DNA of 64,000 nucleotides from Streptomyces sp. ACA25 (GTDB lineage: Bacteria; Actinomycetota; Actinomycetes; Streptomycetales; Streptomycetaceae). A program made the position numbers and the translations under genes. The notes under the pieces are model-generated. The model saw only the letters and a list, made by a program, of their open reading frames with translations, did no database searches and was not told the origin of the DNA. Location of the stretch: NCBI RefSeq assembly GCF_028200735.1, contig NZ_JAQKPV010000001.1, positions 682,001-746,000 on the forward strand, written 5' to 3'. Each line of letters starts with the position of its first letter. The first letter of the stretch is position 1. Positions 26,842 through 35,448 of this stretch are shown one piece after another.

Positions 26842-29037
26842 GTGCGGGAGCTGAAGCCCTCCGACCCGCTGTGGGTCGGAGGGCACCGGCTGCTGCGCCG
26901 GCTCGGGGCGGGCGGCATGGGCGTGGTGTACCTCGCACGCTCACCCGGCGGTGCGCTGGTGGCCCTGAAGCTGATCCGCACGGAATACGCCGACGAGCCC
27001 GGTTTCCGGATCCGGTTCCGCCGGGAGGCGGAGCTGGCCGCTTCGCTGCGTGGCCGGTGGCTGGTGCCGGTCACCGCCGCCGACCCGCAGGCCCCCGAAC
27101 CCTGGCTGGCCACCGCCTATGTCCCCGCGCCCTCCCTGGCCGAGGCCCTCGCGGCGCACGGCCCGCTGCCGCCGCACACCGTCCGGATCCTCGGTGCCCG
27201 GCTGGCCGAGGCCCTCGCCGAGGTGCACGCCGCCGGTCTGGTGCACCGGGACGTCAAACCCGGCAACGTGCTGCTCGCCCTGGACGGTCCGCGGCTGATC
27301 GACTTCGGCATCGCACGGCCCGTCGGGGCCGTCCCGCTCACCGCCTCGGGCGTGGTCGTCGGCTCCCCCGGCTACCTCTCGCCCGAGCAGGCGCAGGCCC
27401 GTACGGCGGAGACCGGCCCGCCCAGCGACATCTTCTCGCTCGGGTGCGTACTGGCCCACGCCGCGACCGGCCGGCGCCCGTTCGGCGGTGGCGCGGCGGC
27501 AGCCGTCCTGTACCGCACGGTGCACGAGGAGGCGGACCTCGACGGCGCCCCCGGGGCGCTGCTGCCCCTGCTGCGCGGCTGCCTTGCCAAGGACCCCGGC
27601 GACAGACCGACCGCCGGCCGGGTACGGGAACTCACGGCGGGCCCCGGACTGTCCCCGGACCCGAGGGAGGTCCCCGGCTCCGGCTCCCGGGCGACGGAGG
27701 AGGGCGGCTGGCTGCCGCCCGCGCTGCCCCGGCTCATCGCCGAGAGGTCGGCGCAGGCCCTGGACGTCCCGGTGCCGGACCCGACCCGGGCGGACGGCGC
27801 ACCGGCGGAGGGGGAGCCCTCCGCCCCGGGCGGGCGGCCCTCCCGCCGGCGGCTGCTGGGTCTGCTGGTCCCGGCGGCCGGTGCCGCGGCGCTGGGCGGC
27901 GCGGCCCTGTGGGCCCGGGCGGCGGGTGGCGGGGGAAGGGGCGGGGCGGACGGTCCCCTGCCGCAGTACACCATCGGCCTGCACGCCGACCTGTCCGGCG
28001 GTAACGGCCCGGACGGTGCCGCCCAGGAACACGGGGTGCGCCTGGCGCTTCGGGAGCACCGGGCCAGGCCGGACCGCTCCTTCGATCTCCTCCTCGAGGT
28101 CCGTGACGATGCCGGGGACCCGGCGCTGGCCGCCCGGACCGCTGAGTACTTCGCCCAGCGGCCGGAGGTGGTGGCGGTGATCGGCCCGACCGCGGACGCC
28201 GTGGCCGAGGAGGCACTCGCGGTGTACGACGGGGCGCTGCTGCCGGTGGCGTCCGTCTCCGTCGCCACCACACGTGTCTCCAGCACGCGGTACCCGGGCT
28301 TCTTCCGGCTCCGGCAGTACGAGTCGTCGTACGCCGTCGCGGTGATCTCCTACCTCACCGAGCGGGAACGCAGCACCCGGACGGCGATCGTCGAGGACCG
28401 GGCGGCGGCTCCCGGCATTCGGCGGCTGGCCGCGAGCCTGACCCAGGTGCCGCCCGCGGAGGGCACCGCCACCAGCCATCCGGTCGAGGCCGGGAGCGAG
28501 GACTTCGGTGCCGTGGTGGAGGTGGCGCTGGCGACGGAGCCCGAAGGGCTGGTCTTCGTGGGGGACTCCCCGCACCGTGCCGCCGCCTGTGCCCGTGCGC
28601 TGCACGAGGCGGGTTTCACCGGTCCACGGGTGACGCTCGAGCCGGTCATGACGGACGCCTTCTTCGCCGAAGCCGGGGAGGCGGCCGAGGGCTGGGCCTT
28701 CACCGCCACTCATGTCGACCCGGCGGCACACCCGGAGGCCGGGGAGTTCGTGACCGCCTACCGCGAGCATTTCGGAGTGCGGGAAGTCCCCCGCCACGCG
28801 GCCGAGGCCTATGACGCCCTGCAGTTCCTCACCCACGGATTGGAAGGCCTGGCCGAGAGCCCGGCAGGCACTCCGCAACTGCGGGACGCCCTGCGCAGCA
28901 GGCTGTGGCGCATCACCCACGAAGGCATCACCAAGACCATTCGGTGGCACCAGCGCTCGCTGCACCTGGACCACGGGCTTTTCCACTACCGGGCCGAGAA
29001 CGGCCGCCCGCGTTTCCTGGGCCCGCACCGGAGCTGA
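26842..29037 (+). CDS. Receptor Ser/Thr protein kinase with extracellular periplasmic-binding-like domain (copy 2)
   Basis: 731 aa; paralogue of the kinase just upstream, same domain order. Kinase ~12-270: RLGAGGMGVVYLA, LVALKLIR, LVHRDVKPGNVLL, LIDFGIARP. TM ~335-355 (RRRLLGLLVPAAGAAALGGAALW). PBP-like domain ~370-725: YTIGLHADLSGGNGPDGAAQEHGVR, VVAVIGPTADAVAEEAL, AEAYDALQFLTHGLEGL. GTG start after GGGGGACC, 66 bp after copy 1. The two cores are alike but the linkers and ligand-pocket regions differ, so the copies probably sense different ligands after a tandem duplication. Confidence 0.88.
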   Translation: MRELKPSDPLWVGGHRLLRRLGAGGMGVVYLARSPGGALVALKLIRTEYADEPGFRIRFRREAELAASLRGRWLVPVTAADPQAPEPWLATAYVPAPSLAEALAAHGPLPPHTVRILGARLAEALAEVHAAGLVHRDVKPGNVLLALDGPRLIDFGIARPVGAVPLTASGVVVGSPGYLSPEQAQARTAETGPPSDIFSLGCVLAHAATGRRPFGGGAAAAVLYRTVHEEADLDGAPGALLPLLRGCLAKDPGDRPTAGRVRELTAGPGLSPDPREVPGSGSRATEEGGWLPPALPRLIAERSAQALDVPVPDPTRADGAPAEGEPSAPGGRPSRRRLLGLLVPAAGAAALGGAALWARAAGGGGRGGADGPLPQYTIGLHADLSGGNGPDGAAQEHGVRLALREHRARPDRSFDLLLEVRDDAGDPALAARTAEYFAQRPEVVAVIGPTADAVAEEALAVYDGALLPVASVSVATTRVSSTRYPGFFRLRQYESSYAVAVISYLTERERSTRTAIVEDRAAAPGIRRLAASLTQVPPAEGTATSHPVEAGSEDFGAVVEVALATEPEGLVFVGDSPHRAAACARALHEAGFTGPRVTLEPVMTDAFFAEAGEAAEGWAFTATHVDPAAHPEAGEFVTAYREHFGVREVPRHAAEAYDALQFLTHGLEGLAESPAGTPQLRDALRSRLWRITHEGITKTIRWHQRSLHLDHGLFHYRAENGRPRFLGPHRS

Positions 29038-29148
29038 GGCGGCCCCGGAGCCCCGGAGCTGAGGTGCCCCCTGCCGGAGGTGCGGACCCTGCCCGCGTGC
29101 GGAGGCCGGGCCCCTGCCGGAGCATGGCTGATACGGGAGGTGAGAGCC

Positions 29149-29370
29149 ATGAGCGAGGCGAAGAAGTTCCGCAAGGGCGACAAGGTCACCTGGAAGAGCC
29201 CCGGAGGTGAGACGAGCGGCGCGGTGGAGGAAGAGATCACCGAACGCACCGAGGCGGCCGGCCGCACGGTGGACGCGTCACCGGAGGAGCCGCAGTACCG
29301 GGTGCGCAGCGACAAGTCCGGACGGGACGCCGTGCACCGGCCGGAGTCGCTGACGAAGCGGGACGACTGA
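29149..29370 (+). CDS. DUF2945 (hypervirulence-associated, TUDOR-like) small protein
   Basis: 73 aa, Lys/Glu-rich. FRKGDKVTWKSPGGETSGAVEEEITE and the later YRVRSDKSGRDAVHRPESL are the hallmarks of the DUF2945 small beta-barrel family, common in actinobacterial stress loci. Molecular role unknown. RBS GGGAGGTGAGAGCC fixes the start. A strong terminator lies 6 bp after the stop. Confidence 0.9.
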   Translation: MSEAKKFRKGDKVTWKSPGGETSGAVEEEITERTEAAGRTVDASPEEPQYRVRSDKSGRDAVHRPESLTKRDD

Positions 29371-29376
29371 GAAACG

Positions 29377-29410
29377 CCGCAGGCCCGGCACCGAAGTGCC
29401 GGGCCTGCGG
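29377..29410. terminator. Bidirectional terminator between DUF2945 gene and tRNA
   Basis: Perfect 15-bp stem CCGCAGGCCCGGCAC / GTGCCGGGCCTGCGG with a CGAA tetraloop. It ends the rightward DUF2945 gene and the leftward tRNA transcript. Confidence 0.9.
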
Positions 29411-29414
29411 GCCG

Positions 29415-29491
29415 TGGTAGCGGGGACAGGATTTGAACCTGCGACCTCTGGGTTATGAGCCCAGCGAGCTACCGAGCTGCTCCACCCCGCG
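29415..29491 (-). tRNA. Initiator tRNA-fMet (CAT anticodon)
   Basis: 77 nt, read leftward, with encoded 3' CCA. The anticodon loop CTCATAA has anticodon CAT, and the anticodon stem has three G:C pairs (GGG/CCC), the mark of initiator tRNA. The acceptor begins CGCGGGG with no Watson-Crick pair at 1:72, also an initiator trait. T-loop GGTTCAAATCC. Confidence 0.96.
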
Positions 29492-29571
29492 TCGTGTGTG
29501 GATCATCCTACGGCATCCGCGGGGCACCGGGGACCGGCCCGCAGGCCCGGCACCCGCACGCCGTCACCCGG

Positions 29572-30432
29572 CTATCCGGACGGGAGCTCTGCTCCGTTCC
29601 GTTCGGGACATCCAGGGCCGGACAGCGCCACATACAGGCGGACGCTCATGACCTCCCGGTAGGGGGCTTTCCTCCCCGGCTCGGGGGACTGGAAGCAGAC
29701 CAGCCAACTCGCCGCGTCGTCGGGGTCGTCGACGTTGCTGTAGGCGCTCGTCGCGGAGATCTTCTGCACGCCGAGCGCCCGGACCACCGCTGCCGCCTGG
29801 GCGTAGCTCTTCCCGGTCAGGTCCGGGAAGCCCGGCCACTCGACAGCGGGCTGCGGGCTGTCCGGGCAGGAGTCGGTCATCGGGACGACCCCGAGGTTCA
29901 ACGTCGGTCTGCTCAAGGTCTCGGAGGAGGAGCCGGCATCCTCTTCCTCGTCCGGCTCCTGCCCTGCCACCGGCTCCCCGTCCGTGCCTGGCTCCTCCCC
30001 CGTCTCCGGTGCGGCCGGGTCCTCCGCTTCCCCGCCCCCCGTCTCAGCTTCCGGGGACTCCGCTTCCGGGAACTGCGGTTCTTCCTCGGCGTCCGGGAAC
30101 TCCTGGAAGCAGACGTGCCAGGCGCCCTCCGCCCAGGAGATCGCGTCGTTCTTCCCCGAGGCGTTGTGCGCGACGGGGGTGAATCCGTCCAGACGCGCCT
30201 TGGCCCGGGCCTCGTCGAGAGGAAGTTCCAGATAGTCCGGTTCGCCGGTGGACGGGTCCGGGGGCGGAGTCACGGTTTCCGTCGTCAGCGGCGACGCCAT
30301 GGGGTCGGCGTCGAGCGAGCCGCAGGCCGCCAGGGACATCACGAGCGCCACCGTCCACGCAGCGCGGGCCGGGGTGACAGTGCGCCGGTGCAACCGCCGA
30401 CGGGGGTGCGCGGACGGTGGAGAGGTGGGCAT
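29572..30432 (-). CDS. PASTA-like lipoprotein, paralogue of the protein at 2043-2999
   Basis: 286 aa. Signal peptide ending in the lipobox SLAAC (Cys37). Two PASTA-like units at ~60-115 and ~205-280 (EARAKARLDGFTPV, FPDLTGKSYAQAAAVVRALG) carry the same W-x-VCFQ strands as the protein at 2043-2999, and the two share C-terminal-type Cys spacing (MTDSCPDSP, GPGCPE). A ~70-residue Glu/Pro-rich acidic linker sits between the units where the other protein has a Gly/Ser linker. RBS AGGAG. Likely an exported wall- or surface-associated lipoprotein; function unknown. Confidence 0.75.
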   Translation of the reverse strand: MPTSPPSAHPRRRLHRRTVTPARAAWTVALVMSLAACGSLDADPMASPLTTETVTPPPDPSTGEPDYLELPLDEARAKARLDGFTPVAHNASGKNDAISWAEGAWHVCFQEFPDAEEEPQFPEAESPEAETGGGEAEDPAAPETGEEPGTDGEPVAGQEPDEEEDAGSSSETLSRPTLNLGVVPMTDSCPDSPQPAVEWPGFPDLTGKSYAQAAAVVRALGVQKISATSAYSNVDDPDDAASWLVCFQSPEPGRKAPYREVMSVRLYVALSGPGCPERNGAELPSG

Positions 30433-30674
30433 GGCGCGGCTCCTGTCTGGAGGAGAGGACGGGCAGGGGGCGACAGGAGGTGGCGGCTCGGTCGTCCGCC
30501 GGGGCGCGCACCACCGTCCGGCAGGCGGGGTCAGCAGGGCCGGCCGCGTCGAGGAGGGGAGGTCATGGCCGGAACCATGCCGCAGTGGTGGCCATTCAGC
30601 GACCCGTTGTCACAGGCTGTTGTAGTCCTGTGACGTGCGCATCCGGGGCGAGGGGCGGAGCGGGGCCGGATGCG

Positions 30675-30700
30675 GCCCCGCCGGGCGCGCCCGGCGGGGC
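30675..30700. terminator. Stem-loop after the MarR gene
   Basis: GCCCCGCCGGGC / GCCCGGCGGGGC, a perfect inverted repeat with a 2-nt centre (effectively 10 bp with a 6-nt loop), 61 bp beyond the leftward MarR stop. It and the PASTA promoter region fill the 30433-30761 gap; I see no gene there. Confidence 0.7.
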
Positions 30701-30761
30701 GGCTGCGCCTCGCCCGGGGATGCCGCGCCGGTGCGGCCCTGGTAGCGCGCCGGTGCGGGTG

Positions 30762-31247
30762 TTACGGCGCGGACTGCGGAGCGGCGGTGTCGAGCCGCTG
30801 GAGGACGGTGGTGGCGAGCTGCTCCAGCAGCGCCACCTGCTCGGGGGCGAGCTGGTCGAAGAACAGCCGGCGGGTGGCCTCGACGTGGCCCGGTGCGGCC
30901 TCCTCGATGGCGCGGCGGCCGTCCTCGGTGAGGGCGATGAACGCTCCTCGGCGGTCGTCCGGGCACCCCTCGCGGCTGATGAGGCCGCGTCGCTGCATCC
31001 GGGTCAGGTGGTGGGACAGGCGGCTCTGCTCCCAGTGCAGGCTCCGCTGGAGCTCGAACGGCCGCAGCCGTCCTTCCGGGACGTCGGTGAGGTGCACGAG
31101 GATTTCGTAGTCGGCCAGTGACAGACCGGAGTCGGTCTGCAGCTGCCGGTTGAGGTGGGCGGCCAGACGGCTCTGCATCCGCTGATAGGCCCGCCAGGCA
31201 CGCAGTTGGTCCTCGTCGAGCCATCGGGTGCTGTTCATGGGTCCCAT
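30762..31247 (-). CDS. MarR-family transcriptional regulator
   Basis: 161 aa. Winged-helix MarR fold: LRAWRAYQRMQSRLAAHLNR (dimer helix), LSLADYEILVHLTDVPEGRLR, the recognition helix LHWEQSRLSHHLTRMQRRGLI and the wing SREGCPDDRRGAF. Such regulators sense phenolics, oxidants or other small molecules; Cys in the wing (EGCPD) might be redox-active but this is unproven. Divergent from the YceI gene, with two identical-type palindromes in the 86-bp gap. A start three codons downstream (31238) is also possible. Confidence 0.92.
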   Translation of the reverse strand: MGPMNSTRWLDEDQLRAWRAYQRMQSRLAAHLNRQLQTDSGLSLADYEILVHLTDVPEGRLRPFELQRSLHWEQSRLSHHLTRMQRRGLISREGCPDDRRGAFIALTEDGRRAIEEAAPGHVEATRRLFFDQLAPEQVALLEQLATTVLQRLDTAAPQSAP

Positions 31248-31261
31248 GGTACTCGGAATAA

Positions 31262-31303
31262 ATGACGCGTCATGTACCTTGGAGTGTGTAGATGACACGT
31301 CAT
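31262..31303. promoter_or_regulatory. Paired MarR operators in the marR-yceI divergent promoter
   Basis: ATGACGCGTCAT (31262-31273) and ATGACACGTCAT (31292-31303): two 12-bp palindromes of the form ATGAC-N2-GTCAT, exactly 30 bp apart centre to centre, so on one face of the helix. They lie between the two divergent starts and probably let the MarR protein repress both genes. Confidence 0.8.
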
Positions 31304-31333
31304 TCAGTTCACGTCCCGGCACGGAGGAAACTC

Positions 31334-31891
31334 ATGACCACCTCGACCGATCTCACCCAGCTCACCGGCACCTACACCATCGACCCGGACCACACCCGCC
31401 TCGGCTTCAGTGCCCGGCACGCGATGGTGACCAAGGTCCGCGGCGCGTTCAACGAGTTCGAGGGCACCGCCAGGCTCGACGGAGCGAACCCGGAGAGCTC
31501 GGAGGTCCGGCTGGCGATCAAGGCGGCGAGCATCGACACCCGGAACGGTCAGCGGGACGAGCACCTGCGCAGCAACGACTTCCTGGCGATGGAGTCCCAC
31601 CCGGAGATCACCTTCGTCTCCACCGGAATCCGGCAGACCGCGGACGCGGAGTTCGACGTGACCGGTGACCTGACGATCAGGGGTGTCACGAACCCGGTCA
31701 CCATCCCCTTCAGTTACGAGGGTGCGGCGACTGACCCGTTCGGCAACCTGCGCGTCGGTTTCGAGGGCTCGGTGACGATCAACCGCAAGGACTACGGCGT
31801 CACCTGGAACGCCCCGCTGGAAGCAGGCGGCGTGCTGGTCAGCGAAAAGATCGGGCTGGAGTTCGAGGTTTCCGCGATCAAGGCCGGCTGA
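31334..31891 (+). CDS. YceI-family polyisoprenoid-binding-like protein
   Basis: 185 aa. Reads as a YceI lipocalin-like barrel: GTYTIDPDHTRLGFSARHAMVTKVRG, FNEFEGTARL, RDEHLRSNDFLAMESHPEITF, GDLTIRGVTNPVTIPF, NRKDYGVTW. These residues are the family's core motifs. E. coli/Thermus relatives bind long isoprenoid chains. There is no signal peptide, so this copy is cytoplasmic. RBS GGAGGAAA. Regulated, by the divergent MarR protein through the paired palindromes. Confidence 0.92.
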   Translation: MTTSTDLTQLTGTYTIDPDHTRLGFSARHAMVTKVRGAFNEFEGTARLDGANPESSEVRLAIKAASIDTRNGQRDEHLRSNDFLAMESHPEITFVSTGIRQTADAEFDVTGDLTIRGVTNPVTIPFSYEGAATDPFGNLRVGFEGSVTINRKDYGVTWNAPLEAGGVLVSEKIGLEFEVSAIKAG

Positions 31892-32707
31892 CGACGGCAC
31901 CAGGGCCGCCTGTCCCCGAGCCGCCTGTCCCCGAGCCGCCTGCCACGCCTCCTGGCGCGGCCGGCGGCTCGGCCGTGCGTGTGCGCGTTCGTTTGCACGT
32001 GCATTTCCCTGGATATGCCGGCCCGGCCGGCCGATCCCCGCACTTCTCGGGTGGGTGACGGCCGGAGACTGAGAACTGTTCCGGCCAGTTTCCCCGCTGC
32101 CTCCCGCTGCGCGGAGGTACCTCCGCATCGCTTGTGGTGCCACCGGCCGGTGGGAAGACGAAGGCTATTCCGTGCCCGCCCGGAGGACCACGTGTGTACC
32201 CGGTGAAAAGGTGCCGGTAAGTACACCGCGAGGTGACGTTCTCGGGTCGCGAGCGGGCTTCCCGCTCCCGTGCTCTCCGGCTCTCCGCAGCGAAGAAACC
32301 TTTTCCCCGGACTGCGAGCCCTTCCTGCCACGCGGGCTGATGACGCGTCCGGGCCCTGGGATGCCTCTTACGGAATCGGCGACCTCGGCAGCCGAGCAGG
32401 GAAGGAACCGGCATGTCCCGGTGCCTGACGGCACCCCGGGGAGTGTTCCGGTCCGGCGCATTCCGGGGAGCGGCCGGACGGTTGCCCGTACCCCGTACCC
32501 CGTCCCCCGTCCGGGGTCGCGCCGGGCAGGTTCCCGGGCACGCGACCACCCCCCGGAGGCGAAATTGCGGCCATGCAGCGCACGTAATCAGCCAATCCTT
32601 TTTAGGGATCGGCCACTTAGGTTCGCCTTCCCGCATAGGCTTCGCGAAGCCCCGCCGCCGCGGTCGGCTCTCCTTTCCCTGCCCGCACGACGCAGCACGA
32701 GGAACCC
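31892..32707. other. Long non-coding gap before the conservon, 816 bp
   Basis: No credible gene. It contains a 15-bp direct repeat (CCGCCTGTCCCCGAG twice, 31906-31935, then a partial third copy), a lower-GC stretch at ~32580-32640 and, 57 bp before the cvnA-like start, the perfect 14-bp palindrome GGCTTCGCGAAGCC (32638-32651), a possible operator. The conservon promoter must lie in the last 150 bp but I cannot place it. Confidence 0.5.
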
Positions 32708-34108
32708 ATGACTTCTGACCTTGCGGACGCACGTTTCCTCGTGGCCGCAGCCCTGCTCCTCCTACTGGCAGTGATGCTGATCGTTTCCCACCGCAGGGTC
32801 CGTGCTCTCCGCCATGACCTTGCTGCGGTGAACGGGCGCATCGCGGCACAGGACGAGGAGCTCGGCCGTTGGGCGGCCACCGTCGCCCAGCGGGTCGGCG
32901 AAGTGGACGACCGGAAGGAGCCCGTCAGCCCACACGAGTGGCGGCACACGGATCTGTCCGGCACGTCCTTCGGCCAGCACCTGCGCATCGCGGAGGAGGG
33001 ATTCAGCCACGTTCTCGGCGAAGCGCACAGCCAGGCCGAGCAGGCCACCCAGTCCATGCTGCTGGCCGTGGCCCGCAAACTTCAGGGCCTGGCCAACAGC
33101 CAGCAGTTGAAGATCACGGAGATGACCAGACGGCACGACGACCCGGCGTTCATCCAGGACCTCATGGACGTCGACCACACCAACGCCCAGATCCTCCGCC
33201 GGGCCGCCGGGATGGCCGTGGCGTGCCGGGCGTGGCCCGGACGTCAGCACAACGCGACCCCCCTGTACGACGTCGTCCGCGGGGCGGTCGGCCGGATCCT
33301 GGACTACAAGCGGGTGCAGATCACCCGGCTGGAAGACCACCGGGCCGTCGAGGGACGCGCGGTGGAGGGCCTGGTGGTCGCGCTCGCGGAGCTGCTGGAG
33401 AACGCCACCCGTTACTCCAACCCCAACACGGCCGTGCAGGTGCACGTCCAGCTCACCCACAACGGCCTGGCCATCGTCATCGAGGACGCCGGAATCGGTC
33501 TGAACGCCTCCGAGCGGAACCGGCTCTCCGGCCTGCTGACCCAGGAGACACTCGACATCACCCACCTCGGCAACCCGCCCCGTTTCGGGCTCGTGGTCTG
33601 CGGCCTGCTCGCCAAGCGGTACGGGTTCACCGTCTCGGTCGACTCCGCCTCGCCCTTCGGCGGCGTGCGGGCCGTCGTCAACCTGCCCAGTGCCCTGCTG
33701 ACCGAGAGCGCCCCCGTGCCGGCCCCCCCGGTAGCCGTGGCGGCTCCGGCCGCCGCCCGGGTACCCGCCCAGGGTGCCCGGCAGACCCCTGCCCAGGACC
33801 CAGGGGCCCCTGCGGCCCCCGCAGGGTCCGCGGCTCCCGCCGCCCCCGAAGCCGGGGCCGGCCAGGGCGACGCACCGCGCTCCACCACCGTCAGCGGGCT
33901 GCCCAAGCGGACCCGGCACACCCCGTCGGCCACCGGGCAGGCGGGCGCACGCCCCGTGCCCCCGCTCTCCTCCGCTTCGCACCACCCCGCGTCACCGGCT
34001 CGCTCCCCCGAGGAGTCCGCGGCGCCGTTCGGCGGCTTCCTTCGCGGGGCGAAGGCGGCTCGCCGTTCCAGCCAGACCCAAGAACCGAAGGGACCCGCCC
34101 ACTCATGA
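32708..34108 (+). CDS. Conservon histidine-kinase-like sensor (CvnA type)
   Basis: 466 aa. One N-terminal TM (~10-28, VAAALLLLLAVMLIV), a helical middle region with the sensor-kinase-like DVDHTNAQILRRAAGM, and an ATP-binding HATPase_c domain (~210-340): N-box ALAELLENATRYS, G1 EDAGIGLN, G2 RFGLVVCGLLA. The last 120 residues are Pro/Ala-rich and disordered. In Streptomyces conservons CvnA-CvnD form a membrane-associated complex resembling eukaryotic GPCR signalling. RBS GAGGAACCC. ATGA overlap with the next gene. Confidence 0.88.
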   Translation: MTSDLADARFLVAAALLLLLAVMLIVSHRRVRALRHDLAAVNGRIAAQDEELGRWAATVAQRVGEVDDRKEPVSPHEWRHTDLSGTSFGQHLRIAEEGFSHVLGEAHSQAEQATQSMLLAVARKLQGLANSQQLKITEMTRRHDDPAFIQDLMDVDHTNAQILRRAAGMAVACRAWPGRQHNATPLYDVVRGAVGRILDYKRVQITRLEDHRAVEGRAVEGLVVALAELLENATRYSNPNTAVQVHVQLTHNGLAIVIEDAGIGLNASERNRLSGLLTQETLDITHLGNPPRFGLVVCGLLAKRYGFTVSVDSASPFGGVRAVVNLPSALLTESAPVPAPPVAVAAPAAARVPAQGARQTPAQDPGAPAAPAGSAAPAAPEAGAGQGDAPRSTTVSGLPKRTRHTPSATGQAGARPVPPLSSASHHPASPARSPEESAAPFGGFLRGAKAARRSSQTQEPKGPAHS

Positions 34109-34509
34109 CCGAGAACCGTGACGCCTGGATGCTCAAGCAGGTACTGGACCAGCCCGAGGTGTACGACGCGATCCTGGTGTCCGCGGACGGCCTGGTGAAG
34201 GCCTTCTCCTCCGGGCTGGGCCAGGACCAGGCGGACCGGATCGCCGCCGCGCTGTCCGGGGTGCAGTCGACCAGCAGCGCGACGGCCATGTTCTGCCGGG
34301 CCCCGGACGACTCCTGGCAGCAGAGCCTGGTCGAGTTCACCGGCGGCTTCGTCATCACCATCAGAGCCGGTGACCAGTCGTTCCTGTCCGTCGCGACCTC
34401 CGGGGCCGTGGACATCGAGCAGGTGACGTTCCGGATGCACGAGGTCGTCGCCCAGCTGGGCCGCGAGATGGCCAGCGAGCCCCGTCATGACCTCGGCAGC
34501 CGCGCATGA
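34105..34509 (+). CDS. Roadblock/LC7-domain protein (CvnB type)
   Basis: 134 aa, cytoplasmic. LKQVLDQPEVYDAILVSADGLVKAFSSGLGQDQADRIAAALSG and the later GGFVITIRAGDQSFLSV mark the roadblock fold, the family that acts as regulators of small GTPases such as MglA. In conservons the CvnB protein works with the CvnD GTPase encoded two genes downstream. Overlaps both neighbours by ATGA, so stoichiometric expression is expected. Confidence 0.9.
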   Translation: MTENRDAWMLKQVLDQPEVYDAILVSADGLVKAFSSGLGQDQADRIAAALSGVQSTSSATAMFCRAPDDSWQQSLVEFTGGFVITIRAGDQSFLSVATSGAVDIEQVTFRMHEVVAQLGREMASEPRHDLGSRA

Positions 34510-34874
34510 CGCCGCAGCGCAGACGCGGTGACCTGGTGCGGTCCTTCGTGATCACCGGAGGCCGCTCTCGGCCCAGCCGCAACACCCATGTCCTGGACGT
34601 GATCACCATGGTGACCGCCACTCAGGACAAGCCCGTGACCGGGTTAGGGCCGGAGCAGCGCGCCATGGTCGACCTGTGCCGCGGCGGCTACCTGTCGGTC
34701 GTCGAGGTCGCCGGCCATCTCCGGCAGCCGCTCACGGTCACCCGGGTCCTCCTCGGAGACCTGCTGGACACCGGTCACCTCGTCATCCGGGCCCGCGAGT
34801 CGGCGCCCGGCACCGCCGAACTCACCGACGCCGACATCCTGGGGAGGTTGCTGCATGGCCTCCAGGCTCTCTGA
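34506..34874 (+). CDS. DUF742 winged-helix-like protein (CvnC type)
   Basis: 122 aa. DUF742: LVRSFVITGGRSRP at the start, GLGPEQRAMVDLCRGGYLSVVEVAGHLRQPLTVTRVLLGDLLD (a winged-helix-like fold), and ADILGRLLHGLQAL at the end. A constant part of every Streptomyces conservon; precise role unknown. Overlaps CvnB by ATGA and CvnD by 20 bp. Confidence 0.9.
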   Translation: MTPQRRRGDLVRSFVITGGRSRPSRNTHVLDVITMVTATQDKPVTGLGPEQRAMVDLCRGGYLSVVEVAGHLRQPLTVTRVLLGDLLDTGHLVIRARESAPGTAELTDADILGRLLHGLQAL

Positions 34875-35448
34875 CGGCATCTATGTGCGCGACAGTGTTC
34901 AGATCTCCGCGAAACTCCTGGTCGTCGGCCCTTTCGGGGTCGGCAAGACCACGCTGATAGGCACCGTCAGCGAGATCGAGCCGCTGCGCACCGAAGAGGT
35001 CATGACCCAGGCCGGGGCGGTCGTCGACGACCTGACCGGGGTGCAGGGCAAGAAGACCACCACGGTCGCCCTGGACTTCGGACGGCTCACCGTCGCCGAC
35101 GACCTGGCCCTGTACCTCTTCGGGACCCCCGGCCAGGAACGCTTCTCGCAGATCTGGCGCGACCTGGCCCGCGGGGCGTACGGCGCCCTGGTGCTCGCCG
35201 ACTCCCGGTACCTCGACCAGTCCTTCGAAGCACTCGGGCTGGTCGAGCAGCACCAACTCCCCTACGTGGTGGCGCTCAACCTCTTCCCCGACACCCCGGA
35301 CTTCCCCGAGGAAGAGCTGCGCGAGGCCCTCGACCTCGACCCCCGCACCCCCCTGATCACCTGCGACGCCCGTGACAGCGACTCCGCGAAGCAGGCACTG
35401 ATCGCCCTCATCCAACACCTGTACGCCCTCCAACAGGAGCAGTCATGA
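34855..35448 (+). CDS. Conservon small GTPase (CvnD type)
   Basis: 197 aa. Walker A VVGPFGVGKTTLIG (~24-37), switch region with GKKTTTVALDFG, the G3-type LFGTPGQERFSQIW, and NLFP at the NKxD place, i.e. an atypical G4 motif as usual for CvnD GTPases. It switches between GTP and GDP forms with CvnB as partner. RBS GGGGAGG. The start lies 20 bp inside the CvnC gene and its stop overlaps the next gene by ATGA. Confidence 0.93.
   Translation: MASRLSDGIYVRDSVQISAKLLVVGPFGVGKTTLIGTVSEIEPLRTEEVMTQAGAVVDDLTGVQGKKTTTVALDFGRLTVADDLALYLFGTPGQERFSQIWRDLARGAYGALVLADSRYLDQSFEALGLVEQHQLPYVVALNLFPDTPDFPEEELREALDLDPRTPLITCDARDSDSAKQALIALIQHLYALQQEQS

Noticed and set aside
29415..29491. tRNA-fMet as integration site of a mobile element
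   Set aside because: No integrase, excisionase or duplicated tRNA 3' end is visible within the window.
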